A stretch of 64,000 nt of DNA from Eonycteris spelaea (GCA_003508835.1 PUFA01000209.1:2025001-2089000); one strand, 5' to 3'. Shown: positions 39,401 through 51,925, counted from the first letter of the stretch. The notes: generated from the letters alone by a model not told the origin. Numbers and translations: made by a program.

Positions 39401-39652
39401 CCTATGAACTAGGAGGCAATTTAGTTAAGGCGAGTGAAGATGAAAATCAATTTTGTGTTTTTGAACAACCATTTTGGGGACTGAGGGGAAAAGCTGGCTA
39501 TACATCAATCAAATTATTCCAAATAGCACTGATTTATCCAACTGAGACTGAAAAAAATGCATTTACATTGGTTTATTATGAAGATTTATTCTTTTTCCTT
39601 AAATTTTGGAAGATGGACAATGTTTGAAGGATACCTTAAGAATACATGGCAA

Positions 39653-39876
39653 GTCTACGGCATGCCAGCTTGAACAAGCCCCATCCCGTCTGATCTCAGA
39701 AGCTAAGCCGGGTCAGGCCTGGTTAGTACTTGGATGGGAGACCTCCTAGGAAGACCAGGTGCTGTAGGCATAAAAATAAAGAATAAAAATAAAAAATAAG
39801 GGATTGTAACTGACATGTTCCTTGCAATCTGTGAGGTCAACCAAGAGTTGCCTCGCTTAAAAAAATAAAAAAAAGG
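39653..39876 (+). mobile_element. 5S rRNA-derived SINE with target-site duplication
   Basis: Bases 39653-39770 match 5S rRNA along almost its full length. Visible parts are 'gtctacggca' at the start, 'cgtctgatctc', 'aagctaagc' (A-box region), 'ctggttagtacttggatggg' plus 'agacc' (C-box region) and 'ggtgctgtaggca' at the end. An A/T-rich linker (39771-39799) leads to a second module of about 60 bases ('ttgtaactgacatgttcctt' to 'agttgcctcgct') and a terminal A-rich tail. The flanking 11-bp duplication 'atacatggcaa' (39642-39652 and 39877-39887) proves retroposition. It is not a working 5S gene. Related 5S-headed SINEs are known in fruit bats. Confidence 0.88.
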
Positions 39877-40307
39877 ATACATGGCAATAGCATGATTGGA
39901 GGAGAGAGGGACTGCAGTAGAAGACATTCACCAGGGGGGTATTATAGAGCCATAGGCAGGAAGTAAAGGTGGCTTGGAGGACATGGCACCTGGAGAATGA
40001 AAAGCAAGATATATGTATGGAAAAGGAGCTATTTTTTTAGAGGAAATGGCTGGTAACCTATAAAAGTGAGAAGTTGAGCTTCCACTAAAACATATAGACT
40101 AATAAAAGGAAACAAGTTTTGAAAGTTTTTCAAATGAGATGAATATAAGATGTTTCAGTCTTATGTCTTTCTCCTTTGAATAATAATGATAATAACAATA
40201 ATAGTAATAACAATTTAACTAATCTGACATTTTTTCTTTTTAGTTGAATCATAACCAAAGATCTTGCTGCTTTTTTTTTTTAATTTAAAAATTAAAAAAA
40301 AAATTCA

Positions 40308-40572
40308 CACTAATGAGCATCACTAACGGGGCAGGCCTCAGCCAGGCACTGTTCTAGGTAATTACATATATTAACTCATTTTATCTGATTACAATCCTGG
40401 TCCATAGCTATTATTATTTCTCTCCATTTTACATCTGGAGAAACTGAGGCATGGAGTAGTTTAGCGACTTTCTCAACAATGCCCTGCCAGTAAGTGGTAA
40501 AGTTTGGGACCTGCAGCCAGACAACTTGGCTCCTAAGTTTGCAGACCTAACCATTGCACTGTCCTGCCACCT
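40308..40572 (+). repeat. MIR SINE, nearly full length
   Basis: It contains 'gccaggcactgttctaggta', 'tctccattttacatctggag' and 'aaactgaggcatggagtagt', with an 'accattgcactgtcctgcca' end. It sits just over 100 bases before exon 10. Confidence 0.8.
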
Positions 40573-40688
40573 CTCCATTCAAAGAGAAGAAATCTCATTT
40601 ACATAACTCTTTTTCACTGATTTGGCCTTTTACTAAACCAGAGAGTCAACCAGCTGTAACAGCCAAATAACTATTTATGTCATTGCAG

Positions 40689-40859
40689 GAAACTCTGAAA
40701 CAGACTCAGATTCCAGCTGCAGTAATTACATTCTCCAGGCCGATGGAACTCAGTGTTTAAGTGGGTCTGCAGGAACGACAGTCATCTATACTTGTGAGTT
40801 CATCAGTGCCCATGGAGCCCGAGGAACTAAGAACATAGAAGTGACATTTACGTCTGTGG
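40689..40859 (+). CDS. ADGRF5: ADGRF5 exon 10: Ig-like domain 2 end
   Basis: The acceptor is cattgcag (ending 40688), the donor gtaagg at 40860; 171 bases, phase 1 to 1, open. It encodes SSCSNYILQADGTQC, then GTTVIYTCEFISAHGARGT and VTFTSVG, close to human. The YTC cysteine closes the Ig2 fold. Confidence 0.93.
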
Positions 40860-42973
40860 GTAAGGACTCTTACTAGACTTTTTAGCCTTGCACCTGAAAC
40901 CAAGGGCTGCCAGTCAACTGGGAACATCCATGAGGGATAAAGCAGGGGCTTCCCTGGTAGTGGAAGTGCTGTTGGGGTAAATCACAAAATGGGAAATGGA
41001 AGAGGATTTCCCTCTCTGCCATTGAGAATCAGATGAGGTCTTTAAAATCTGGAAGGAGGGGGTGGGAAACAGAGGCTGAAGGGAAGGAGAGCCTGCTTGT
41101 GCTGGTAAAACAGAAAGTGAACTGGGAAGCAGAGTTTCACACTCAGATCAGTCCCATTTGATCATAGAATTTATAAGGAAGAAAATGTTTCTAACTTTCT
41201 TTTTCCTTCCATAATTTCATTCCCCCTCTCTGGGTTCACAACAACATAGCCTGACTCATTCTGCATCACCCTTCACCTCTGTCTGTCCTTCTTCCTCTCC
41301 TATTTCACCTGCCTAGGAAGAAGGCTGCACAAAGCTTTAACAATCTGATAGTCTGTGGTTATCTTACAGCTGTAACAGTGTGTTTTAGTATTTCAATTAA
41401 TTCAGCTTACTCAGACTCTTTAAAAATAGCATTTATTCTCCTCATATCATAAAGCATTATAACTTTAGCTATATTGGCAAAATGGAGCTAACTTGTTTTT
41501 CCACCCATATTACAAAAATAAACTATTTAGAGAAATTGTCAGACCCCACCCTGAGCAATTTTGAGAAAGGAATAATATAAATACACTTGTTACTCTCTTT
41601 TACATTTTTTATTATTGTGACTTGGAATTTTTAAAAAGAGCAGGATTAGGTTTACTTGAAAACATGATTACCATAGAAGAGTTCATGGGTCTTTCTGAGC
41701 CTTTTGCCGTTGTCTGTAGTGAGAGCAGTTGTACACTGCACGTTTTAACTCAGAATTGTGTCCTTAGGTGGGCTTTTGGCTACCTTAGGGACATGTTTAG
41801 ATTCCATTGAAAACCACTGCTCTGGTAGTTTGGACCTCACCTGAGAATCAAGGGAACTGGATTCATGGTTCCATGAGCCTTTTTCTCCTCTCCTCTCAAA
41901 ATTCACTAAACCTTAGAAAGCCACCTCAAGATCCCTACAATGCGAGGAACATAGTAATCTATGCTTGTATGACTTTGAAGCTCTATCTGAACATTCGAAT
42001 CCCACCTTGTAAAATTTGTTATGGAAAGCCTTGATTTCTTTTGATTATGCTAAATATAAGATTTTATACTGATTGGAAAAGTAGGCCAGCATCGGTGGAC
42101 TCGAGGCATGAAGTTGTTTGCCTATGGAAGACAGAAGTGAATGGCATTTTGAAATGTCAACTGTGTAAAAGACATGTTTTAAGAGAAATGGGAAGACAGA
42201 GCAAGAGCAAAAATAGTGGCACATTCATATGAGTTTTTATATTTGTAAAGGTCTTGTTAACATTTTTGGTGAGTAAAGCCTCACGAATAAGTCCCTGAAA
42301 GAGAGATAAATATAGAGAGACTGATAGTTAGGATGCCTATGCAGCTGGTTCGCCTGAGGCCATGTAATTATTTGGGCAATTAACCCTATGATTCCCCTAC
42401 CTAGAATGTAGTTCCAAGTAAGCACTGACTGGGAACCCAGTGCTAAATGCTGGGGATGCAGACACAGAAGAAAGAGTCCTGCTATTGAGGGGCTCACATT
42501 TTTATGGAGAAGAAATGTAGAAAGACAGAAATGAAAAATACAATTTCGTATTATTTTTTAAATATTTAAAAAGACTAGAGAATGAAGTTGTTACAAGAAC
42601 TGAGCCATTTAGTATTCCTTAAGTTGTTGTGGAAGAGGTTGGAAGGGAGCTGGGTTTAAGACAACACCCCTAAGTTTGCAACCTTTTGCCCTGCTGATCA
42701 TCAGGAGATAATTCCAGCCACAAGGGGGAAGTGCGCGAGTTCCTAAGGCATGTGATGGAAATGAGTACAGTTCAGAGCACCACCGGGAACAGCCTAGAAA
42801 CAAGTAAAGCCCAGGAGCAGCAAGGTACCAATCTCGTGTTGACACAAGTAGAATCAGGACGGTCCACAATTTCTGTCTCTATCTTAAATTTCACTCATGT
42901 GTCCATAGCGCCAGAAAGACTAAACATCATACTTGTCGGTTTTCTTTTGTCTGTTTTGTTTGCATTCTTTCAG
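40860..42973. other. Intron, little assigned
   Basis: About 2.1 kb without a coding exon. A diverged fragment ending 'gaaaaccactgctctggtag' (about 41660-41830) recalls a MER5-type end but is uncertain. Confidence 0.5.
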
Positions 42974-43183
42974 CCAACGTAACAATAACCCCGGACCCAA
43001 TTTCTGTTTCTGAGGGACAAAACTTTTCTATAAAGTGCACCAGTGATATGAGTAACTATGATGAGGTATATTGGAACACTTCTGCGGGAATTAAAATATA
43101 CCAAAGGTTTTTTACCACAAGGAAGTATCTTGATGGAGCAGAGTCCGTGTTGACAGTGATGACCTCAACGAGGGAATGGAATG
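42974..43183 (+). CDS. ADGRF5: ADGRF5 exon 11: Ig-like domain 3 start
   Basis: The acceptor is tctttcag (ending 42973), the donor gtgagt at 43184; 210 bases, phase 1 to 1, open. It reads NVTITPDPISVSEGQNFSIK with the first Ig cysteine (KC), then YDEVYWNTSAGIKIYQRF and SVLTVMTSTREWNG. The segment is almost identical to human and has several N-glycosylation sequons. Confidence 0.94.
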
Positions 43184-43714
43184 GTGAGTGAAAGGCCAGT
43201 ACCCTACTCTGCTGCCTGCATCCCTGGATACACGCTGTAATAGTTGCCATCCATGGAGGGCTTGTCCTGAGATATGCCTGTGCCAGCCACTTTACATTAA
43301 ATATGTCATCATATTTCAAACAACGATCTTTTGCGGGAAGAGCTCATTATTCCATTTTACAGATGTGGAAACTGAGAGTCAGAGAGGATAGTAAGTAAAC
43401 CTATGTTTTATGCCTTCAGCTGTAGAGCCAGAACTGGAACTGGTCCCTCTCATTCTAGTCTGTGCTCTTGCCAGGACGTTAAGAGGATTGCTTTTAAAAG
43501 TACTTTCACCAGACTCTTAGGAAAATTTTACCCAATTGTGGTATCAAAAAATCTAGGTAAAGGATTTATATGCTTGGTTCCAAAGATAGAAACAATTTTA
43601 TTTCTTATGTACCTCTACACATTATACATGTTGGGAAAATATGCAAATCTTTGGGCGGGGGGAAGAGACTTGAATAGAACTGACTTTCTGTTCTGTTGGA
43701 AAGGAAGGAAATTT

Positions 43715-43960
43715 TTACTGACTTTCATTGAGCTCTTCCTACGTAATAGGCACTGTGCTAAGTATTTAGGTGTATTAATTCATTTAAAACAACAAACCAA
43801 GAAGATAATGCTATTATTATCCTCATCTTACCGATGAAGGAACTGAGGCTCAGTGAAGCTAAATAAATTATCTGAGGTTATACATGTCATAAATGACAGA
43901 GCTGGGACGACACTGAAACTGCCTGGCTCTTGTGGCCAACCCTTAACCACTTCACTCTGA
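43715..43960 (+). repeat. MIR SINE, nearly full length
   Basis: It contains 'aataggcactgtgctaagta', 'tattatcctcatcttaccga', 'ggaactgaggctcagtgaag' and an 'acccttaaccacttcact' end. Another MIR (about 43240-43440) lies just upstream in the same orientation. Confidence 0.8.
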
Positions 43961-44754
43961 AGTCTTTCATTTACTGTTTGATTAATCAGCTCAGATCCTG
44001 TGAGTCCCAGCTCTTCCTCATTTTGTACATACAGAGGCCAGGCAACAGTGTACAAGTAACTTGATATTATTTGGCTGTACTTGGTTATATAAAATCAGAA
44101 AATGAGAATATTTTTCTCTCATGTTGCTTACTGAGCTTACACCTACCTGTCCAAATTGCTCATCTCTTCTACTGGGCAATAACTTATGAGCAGCCATAAC
44201 TCTTCCAGTCACATTAAACTATTAACCAGTCTCATACTCAAGTACTAAAAAAATCTATCTCATCTAAAGCAACTGCACTTTCATTTTATACTGAATTAAA
44301 AATTTCCTTCCTTTCCAACAGAACCGAAAAGAGTTTCTTCTCTGTTTTTGTTCTACCTGTGTATCCTCTAGTTAACTGCTGCTCTGGCTTCTCTAGAGTT
44401 GGCGCAAAGAGGAAGAATGCAGAAAAAAACAAACAAACAAAGAGTCTTACTAAACTACAGGTGCTGTTATAATCGTCCTAGTACTGTCCTCATGGCAGCT
44501 GCTCAAATGGCAGCTCATTTTTTGATGGGCCCTGGCACAAAGTCCACTGAGAAACTGTTCTTTCGAAAAGCTCAACTCAAATACTTTCCACAGTCCACTC
44601 TGTCTACCAAGCACTGGGCATGCAGGCTACTCCTGCTGCCATCTTCCCTTTTACTCCAGCAAAGTCAGCCAACCTCTTATCTTTAGACTTTTCTCAATAA
44701 GAGTGAGACATCAGACATCTAATTCCAGGGTCCACAGCTCAGGCTCTTCCAAGA

Positions 44755-44870
44755 ATCCATTCTCTATCTGTCTCTCTGTCTCTGTCTCCACCTCTCTCTT
44801 CATCTCTCTGCCTGTCTGTCTCTCCATCTCTCTCTCGCATCTCTATCTCTATCTCTCTCCACACACTCCT
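44755..44870 (+). repeat. (TCTCTG)n-like pyrimidine tract
   Basis: Imperfect TCTG/TCTC units fill about 115 bases. The Ser/Leu-rich open frame across it is an artefact. Confidence 0.85.
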
Positions 44871-45350
44871 GGTGCCATGATGGGTCCTAGAAACTAAAGA
44901 GTCTACTCACTTAGAGATGGAAAGAAGGAGTGTCACGAGATCACAGTACTCCATCTGTCTGATGACTTTTAAAGTTTTTCAAAGAACTTCTCATCTCAGC
45001 ATACACCAAAATTTGCATTTATTCCATAGTTAATAAAAGAACCTTGGAGTACATATTAAAAACCTTTCTGAAACCCATTCCACCCCTAACAAGCTCTGTG
45101 ACTTTGAATAAGCTGTTTAATTTTATATGAGAGTAAGTGACTATTTAGGTGGCTCTTGGTCAGTCCTTCAATCACATAAAGCATCCAGGAGGGTAGTTGA
45201 TCAAGCTTTTTCTTACTCAGTATCCAGGTAGGTGTGGTGTGTCCTTACCCAAGCTTACAGGGACAAATAAGCTTCTTCTTAACCTTCCTAACAAATGCCT
45301 TTTTGGAACAATGATTTCATTCCATCTAATTTTTGCTTCTTTCCACCCAG

Positions 45351-45563
45351 GAACCTATCACTGCATATTTAGATATAAAAATTCATACAGTGTCGCGATG
45401 AAAGATATCACTGTTCACCCACTGCCTCTAGAGCCGGACATCATGGTGGACCCTTTGGAAGCTGCAATTTCATGCAAAGGTTCCCATTACTTCAAATGCT
45501 GCATTGAGGAGGATGAACACTACAAAGTAACTTTCCAAGTCGATTCCGTTTCCTTTCCTGCTG
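45351..45563 (+). CDS. ADGRF5: ADGRF5 exon 12: Ig-like domain 3 end and spacer
   Basis: The acceptor is tccacccag (ending 45350), the donor gtaaga at 45564; 213 bases, phase 1 to 1, open. It starts GTYHCIFRYKNSYSVAMKD, with the second Ig3 cysteine, and continues through VHPLPLEPDIMVDPLEAAIS and KCCIEEDEHYKVTFQV. It matches human with scattered substitutions. Confidence 0.93.
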
Positions 45564-47268
45564 GTAAGACACCAACTGCTGAATTGTTAGTGCGTAGTAT
45601 TCACTATATGTGGAGTCTGAAAATTTAATCTTAAGAATAAAGAGGTACAGGGATTGCATCAGAGACAGGATATATCAGAGAAAATCTCATGAGGCATTAT
45701 TACCTCCTAGTTTGCTCTGTGACTGGTGGCTCACTGGTTTGTGGCAAAATCTTAAGAGTTTGTGAGGATGGAGCCCACTGTTTTTAGTGGGAGCTGTTGA
45801 AGACAGTATTAAGATGTCTTCACAGGCCTTCCACTTCTTCACTATTGTAGACGTTGTTTTGCTAGTCCCTCCTTCTATGCTATGAATCAACATACTATAA
45901 AAGTACCACAAAAATCCTTTTTAAATGCACAGTTGAGCATGAAAGAAAGGAAGGAAAATAACCAAGGGACAAACACAGTGGAAAAGAAAAATAAAGAATG
46001 CTTTAGCTAATGCTGGGCTTCCCTGAGAACATCTGCCAATATAAGAAACCTAGAACCTTGAGTTTTAAGGCTCTGAAGGTCATAAAAAAAGGACTTGCTC
46101 CCTGTGCAGTAGCTAAGGTACTTCTACCCCACCAGCACACTGTCAGGACCCTCGAAGAGTGACATACTCAGTAAAAGAATAAACCAGAAAAAAAAAATTC
46201 ATCTGCCAGAGTTAAGAGCTTAGCATCATCTCTGCTTGGGCAAAAATTTCTCCTGAGAATTATAACTGTCTTGTCTTCACTCATGTTTGGAGTTTGAATA
46301 TTTGCTATCCATGTGGTCCAATAACTCCAAACTAAAGGGTAAAGGGGTCCATTGGTAGCACCCTATGACACATGGTTAAAAAAATTAAATCCTCTCTGGT
46401 CGAATGTGCCCTCAATCCAGATCCCTCAGATTCTTACAGATTAAGATCAGCCAAATAATGGCTCACACTTCAAATCTCAAAACGTAAACACCATCATGAG
46501 CAATGCACAAGCTCATTCATTCTTTCAATAATTCTTAGGGACCTACTCAATGCAAAACACAATAGTAGGTAATGAAAAGGAGATAAAAGAAGTGGGGCAC
46601 ATATATTAATATGTAGAAGGGCTCATGTTATATAGGCAATGCGTATAACATTAAATATCCAAAATGAGCAATATAGGTAAAAACAAACAAAAAAAACCCA
46701 CTACAAATTCATAAAAGTAGGGACCCAAAAAGTCTGGAAAGTTTAGAGAAAGCTACATGGTAGAGGGATATGGAATTAATATGGATGTTAAAACATTCAA
46801 ACATCTTTAACATTCTGTGTTAAGCATAGATGTATTCAGTGCTATCTCAGGTGCCAAATTCTAAGCTAGACACTAGGAGATGGAAAGATAAGTAAAATCA
46901 GATACCTTCTCTCCAAGACCTTATGGTTTAGTGTAGGAAAGGACTCTAAACTAATGTAGTGAAAGCAAGATAGGATAAATGCATGGGACATAATGGGATT
47001 TCGGTAGGTAGAGGGCATTCTGAAAAGCATTCTGATTCCAAAACTGTGGGCATAGATTCTGAGTCATAAATGGTGAAGTTTGGGCTAGCATGCATGAAAA
47101 TGTGGGCTTACATACCTCTAGGCTGGAGGCATTTTAAAAACCACATTAAAAATGAATGTGGCACATTCCTGGGAAAAGTTTGGACAGGTATCCAGTGGAT
47201 CATTTTAATGAAATCTGTGCTTAGGATACTAAGATTGTGACTTAATTCTTTCAATAATTCGGTCTTAG
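45564..47268. other. Intron, nothing assigned
   Basis: About 1.7 kb of AT-rich sequence. No exon or clear repeat was recognised. Confidence 0.5.
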
Positions 47269-47424
47269 GAAAAGAAGTTAATGGAAAGCAAGTGTGCTAC
47301 ATATTGAATTTCACGGCAGACTCAGTTCCTTGGTGTCCAAAACACGTTGACGTGTTTTGTCACTTTACCAATGCTGCTAATAATTCAGTCCGGAGTCCAC
47401 CTATGAAGCTTCATCTGGTTCCTG
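47269..47424 (+). CDS. ADGRF5: ADGRF5 exon 13: juxta-Ig spacer
   Basis: The acceptor is ggtcttag (ending 47268), the donor gtgaga at 47425; 156 bases, phase 1 to 1, open. It encodes GKEVNGKQVCYILNFTAD, PWCPKHVDVFCHFTNAANNS and KLHLVPG. Human has two adjacent cysteines (VDVCCHF) where this copy has Phe-Cys, so one conserved cysteine is replaced. The segment is otherwise well conserved. Confidence 0.9.
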
Positions 47425-49246
47425 GTGAGAGCATTTTAAATGTTTAAAAATGTTATAATTATGAGTAGAGATTCATTCACTCCCTCACTCACGCATTTAA
47501 CAAATATATATATATTAAGCACCCTCATGTGGCATGCCTTGGGCTACGTGAGCATGGGGGTGGGGAGTTTGAAAAGAAATAAGCCATGTGTCCTGACCCC
47601 AAGCTAGTCAGGAGAGAGAAGTAATGATTAAAAATGTGTATCACATATAATTTGGCAAGTGCTAAACTAGAGACATTGTGGGCAGCCAGAAGAGGCTGCC
47701 TGGTTTAACTCTGTGAGTGGTAGATGGGAAGAAAGTGATCAAGAATGCCTTGCAGATGAAGTCATGTTTCAGCTGAGTCTGGGCAGATGAGAGTGGGCAG
47801 TATCTATGTGGGACTCAGACCCCTTGAGGTTTCAACAAAGGAAAGGTGTCCCCACTAGCACTGTCTCCCTGAGACAAGGCTACATGAAAAGAATCAATCT
47901 GAAAAATAAGCAACTGCCTTTCCCATCATTTGTAATCACTGAGACAATATCCCCCCACATAATATTTTCAATGTAAAAGGTCAGATTTGTGGAACCATTT
48001 CTTAATATCTCATACTGAAGAGCTCTCCTCAGTAGCATAGAAAAACAAGTGAATACATGGTGATCCTGGGTTTCCACCATAGGTTAATCCCTGCCCCCAG
48101 AAATCTTCTCTGCAATAGGGCAGCTGATAGCAGAAGGATCCATAGCCCTATCACCAAGTCTATTTGAGTTCACTGACTGATTTGTGGCTTTTCTTACACC
48201 TATTGGTGATTGAGCCTGGCACCAAAGTAAGAAGTAATTGAGAAGTCTCCTATCTCTCTGAGTCACTGTTCCTTACCCTGCCAAGCACACCTCTTCTGGG
48301 GGGCAGCCAAGATCACTTTCTTGTCCCCCTATCTTAGCCCAGTGCCAACGTGTTTTGTTCACTTATCTTTGTTTTTCTTTTCTCCTTCATACCAGCCTGA
48401 TTTTGCTTTCTTTCCCTCATAGAATATGACTTATGTATTTCATTTTATACAATAGCTGAGAACTCAATTAATGTTAAATTGGTGAAGAGAGAGATCTGCT
48501 CATAAGAGAATCAGGAGATTAGAGATTCTGGAACAAATGTCATTTTTCCATTCAAGTCTTGAGTAGAGGTGAAATAGAGTTTCCCTCAAGGGAAACCAGA
48601 AGGAAGAAATTCTTACAAATATTGCCTAGACATTCAGGCTATGGTACCTGGAATTCCTACTGCTAACTGTATCTTTGGATTAAGGCTGTACTTCTCAACC
48701 TTGTCTGTACATTGGAATCACTGGAGTAAGTTTAAAAACTGGTAATGCCTCAATCCCAGCTGGAGAAGTTCTGATTTACTTGCGCTGGAGTGAGCTTGGA
48801 TATTGGTATTTTCCAAGCTCTCCAGGAGACTCTAATGTGCCGGAGTTGAGAATCCCTTGAATTAAGGCATTATGTCCTCAAGGCTCCTGGAAACCTGAAT
48901 ACCTCTTATTTGGATGAGTGCACATTAAGCTCTCATTATTTTCCATGACTTAGATATTATAGACAGTAGAGAGAAGATTCCTGGGGACTGAAGGTGGGAA
49001 GGAGCTATAGAGGAAATCAATTCTGTTAGGAAGAACAAGTGCAGATTAAAGTCAGACGTACGTGGAAAACACTGAGGCTTTTGGAAATCGGGTGCAAAAT
49101 AAAGGAATTGGCTAACTTCAAAGAGGTCACTGAAATTAAAGGGAAAGATGAATTCAAACATCAAATTCTACCTAGGCTGGACCCCATTTCCACTATCTTT
49201 TCTCTTCCTTTCAGTTGTCCTTTTTATTTCCATGTTTCCAATACAG
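47425..49246. other. Intron: MER5-like element
   Basis: A diverged MER5-type element is likely at about 48685-48860 ('tacttctcaacc' to 'gttgagaatcc'). A mononucleotide-poor AT-rich background fills the rest. No exon is seen. Confidence 0.5.
48685..48860 (+). mobile_element. MER5-type (hAT) remnant
   Basis: Terminal inverted motifs 'cttctcaacc' and 'gttgagaatc' bracket an interior with 'cattggaatcactggagtaa', as in MER5 elements. It is diverged. Confidence 0.6.
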
Positions 49247-49455
49247 GAGAGAACATCACATGCCAAGACCCCATAATAGGTGTTGGGGAGCCGGGGAGAG
49301 TCATCCAGAAGTTATGCCAGTTTTCAAACCTTCCCAGCAGCCCTGGAGGGCCCATTGGTGGAATCATTACTTACAAATGTGTAGGGTCTCAATGGAAGGT
49401 GAAGAGAAATGACTGCATCTCTGCCCCAATAAATAGTCTGCTCCAGCTGGCCAAG
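49247..49455 (+). CDS. ADGRF5: ADGRF5 exon 14: HormR-like stretch before GAIN
   Basis: The acceptor is caatacag (ending 49246), the donor gtgatc at 49456; 209 bases, phase 1 in and 0 out, open. It reads ENITCQDPIIGVGEPGRVIQ, LCQFSNLPSSPGGPIGG and ITYKCVGSQWKVKRNDC, with the cysteine/tryptophan spacing of a hormone-receptor-like domain, and leads into the GAIN domain (SAPINSLLQLAK). The donor lacks the usual A at +4 and G at +5, so it looks weak. Confidence 0.92.
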
Positions 49456-50501
49456 GTGATCTTTAAACTTTGATTCAGACCTCTTGATGGAGAGAGCTGT
49501 CTAGCTTATCATATTTCTCAGCACTCAGAAAATGGGCCTTGAGCTGATTTGTGTTGCTCTCAAAGCTACTTTTACTTATTTATTTCCAAGGAAAATGTAA
49601 CCTTAAAAATTTGGTTTAAATGCAAATGTGGAGGCAACAAAATATGAGTTCTACTCTAAAACTGGCTGTATACCTTTACCTTGTCTTCTTAATACCCTCT
49701 CTCTGTTACCTGCAAGGGGCAGGTAGTAGTATCCTTTGAATAATTTTGATACCAAGCAAATAGCTCTAACCTTTACAGAAAGAGGAGCAGTAAAAAAAAT
49801 AAGGTTGATCAGTGAAAAAAAAATAGTTGGGCTTTATGCTTTTACAGGTCTGAGATTTCCTCAATCCTTAGAGGTAATCTATAGTTACAGAAGAAGGACT
49901 AGCTTACCTCTGTTACCTGCAATAGAGGTTACTGCCATGTGGTAGAGGAAGATTCCATTCTTTTCTATCAAAATAAATAAATGTCATCTTTGTACTTAAG
50001 TCACTAGGAATAAATACTCCTAAAATTCCATGAATTACACTGAAATAAATACCAATTAGGGCAACTAGAAGGTTTTATAGTTAATAGCGATATCTAGGCG
50101 AGACAACTGGTTCCAAACCCTCTCACCCTTGAAGAATTGAGGAAAAGAGGTGATGAGTTATTTGTGGTTTATCTATTGTTTTCTGCCTCTGCTCTTGTCT
50201 TACACAAATTCATGAAAAATACCTACTATGTGCAAAGGAGTATTATAACGCTATTAGGGTAAAGAGGCCAAATTAGAACTTGACCTTTGATTTAATGGAA
50301 AATATAGATGTTAAATACACGTTAATTTTGGCTAGGATAATCAGGAAGTAAGTTATTTTATGAGATATGTTTATTGAAATGGAGAAAAAAAAGAAACTAC
50401 AGACATGAGAGATTTTGTTATGGAAGAATCAGGAGGATTTGATGACTGGACTAATTGGCAAGATTTTGTGTATCTGTTTGTGTTGGCTTTTATTTTACTA
50501 G
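49456..50501. other. Intron, nothing assigned
   Basis: About 1 kb of AT-rich sequence without recognised repeats or exons. Confidence 0.5.
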
Positions 50502-50681
50502 GCTTTGATCAAGAGCCCCTTTCAAGACAGGAAGCTGCCTTCATACCTAAGAGATCTTTCTATTAGCACAGACAAGGTGGCACATGAAGTCAACTCATCT
50601 CCTGGCAGCCTGGGAGCCGTTATTAACATCCTTGATTTGCTCTCAACAATTCCAATCCAAATGAATTCAGAAATGATGACG
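50502..50681 (+). CDS. ADGRF5: ADGRF5 exon 15: GAIN domain A
   Basis: The acceptor is ttttactag (ending 50501), the donor gtgagt at 50682; 180 bases, phase 0 to 0, open. It encodes ALIKSPFQDRKLPSYLRDLS, SSPGSLGAVINILDLLSTIP and MNSEMMT, close to human, forming helices of the GAIN A subdomain. Confidence 0.93.
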
Positions 50682-51454
50682 GTGAGTTTGTTTATGCTTT
50701 GCAGAAGTTTGGAGTCTCATCTTTTCACCCCTCAGGATTTATGGTCAAGAAACAACGTCTCCTCATTGCAGCTTCTTCTTGTCTTTTCCAGAGCAATGCA
50801 CTGGATATGAGTCACATAACATGCTTTGCCAGCTCTGGCTTTTAGATATCAGGGAGTGTTGCCAATATTCATTTTAGGACCTTAAGAAGATTTACTTAGT
50901 AAATCTGTTCTAGTTTCTTCAAGTAAGATAGAATTAATTCTTCTTTCTAGGAAAACTAGGAATTCAGGTTTTGGGAAAAAGTAAAATGTGGATTCTCAAT
51001 GGTCTAGCGTTAAACATGAACTTTGAAGTAATCAGTGTTCTGGGAAGAAAGAGAATTCACCTATAAGAATGCAGATGAAGAGACTTTGTAGAAGTAAAGC
51101 CAAGATTTAAAAAATAAAAAGATGGTGTGGCATTCACAGGTCAGAAACATTTAGGAGCCATTACTACTCCTGGGACTAAAGGAAAAAGGAGAGGAAAGAG
51201 TGCAGCCCAGCTGAGTGAAAGCTGAAGGCTTGGAGCTGGGAGTCACTTAGCAGGAGCTATAGTCTTGGAAGGAAATAGCTCCGCCAAAGGTGTGCTGGGG
51301 AAAGTGTGGTTGGGGAAGGGTGCGATTGGTAACAGAAAAATCTTTTTCAGCTTTTTTTTTCTCCCACCATCCATCTCCTGCCAATGCTTCCTGTCGGCCA
51401 AACCCAAACAGAGGCCAATTGAAAAGCAACTTGGGTAACAGAGTCTAAGGAGGT

Positions 51455-51925
51455 TATGTAGATTTCTTGGGGCAGCTATAACAAACTGCCACAAACCAGG
51501 TGACTAAAAATAACAGAAACTTATTCTCTCACAGTTCTCAAGGCTAGAAGTCCAAACTCAAGGTGTCTGCAGGGCCATGTTCCCTTTGAAAGGCTCCAGG
51601 AGAGAATCTTTCCCTGCCTCTTCCAGCTTCTAGTTACACCAGGCTTTCTTTGGCTTGTGGCTGCCTCATTCCAATCTTTGGCTTTGTCTTCACATGGCTT
51701 TCTCCTCTCTTCCATTTATCTTCTCCTTTTCTCTCTTTTATAAGGATACTTGTCATCGAATTTAGGGTCCACCTAGGTAATCCAGGAGGATTTCCTCTCA
51801 AGATCCTTAACTCAGTTACATCTACAAAGACCCTTTCTCCAAATACCGTCACATTCACAGGATCTGTGTATAGGACAGGTCATTTTAGGGACCACCATTC
51901 AACTAACGACAGGGACCATAGTTTG
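51455..51925 (-). mobile_element. MLT1-type (ERVL-MaLR) solitary LTR
   Basis: The reverse-orientation MLT1 text is clear at the left ('ggcagctataacaaactgcc', 'cagaaacttattctctcaca', 'aggctagaagtccaaactca') and weaker at the right ('ctttctccaaataccgtcac'). No retroviral coding sequence is left. Confidence 0.7.

Larger units (their letters stand above)
43184..45350. other. Intron: two MIRs and CT-rich tract
   Basis: It holds MIRs at about 43240-43440 and 43715-43960, and a TCTCTG/TCTC-rich tract at 44755-44870. No coding exon is seen. Confidence 0.6.

Noticed and set aside
39653..39770. Functional 5S rRNA gene
   Set aside because: It has many differences from 5S rRNA, lacks a terminal T run directly after the gene, and lies inside target-site duplications with A-rich tails, so it is a retroposed copy.
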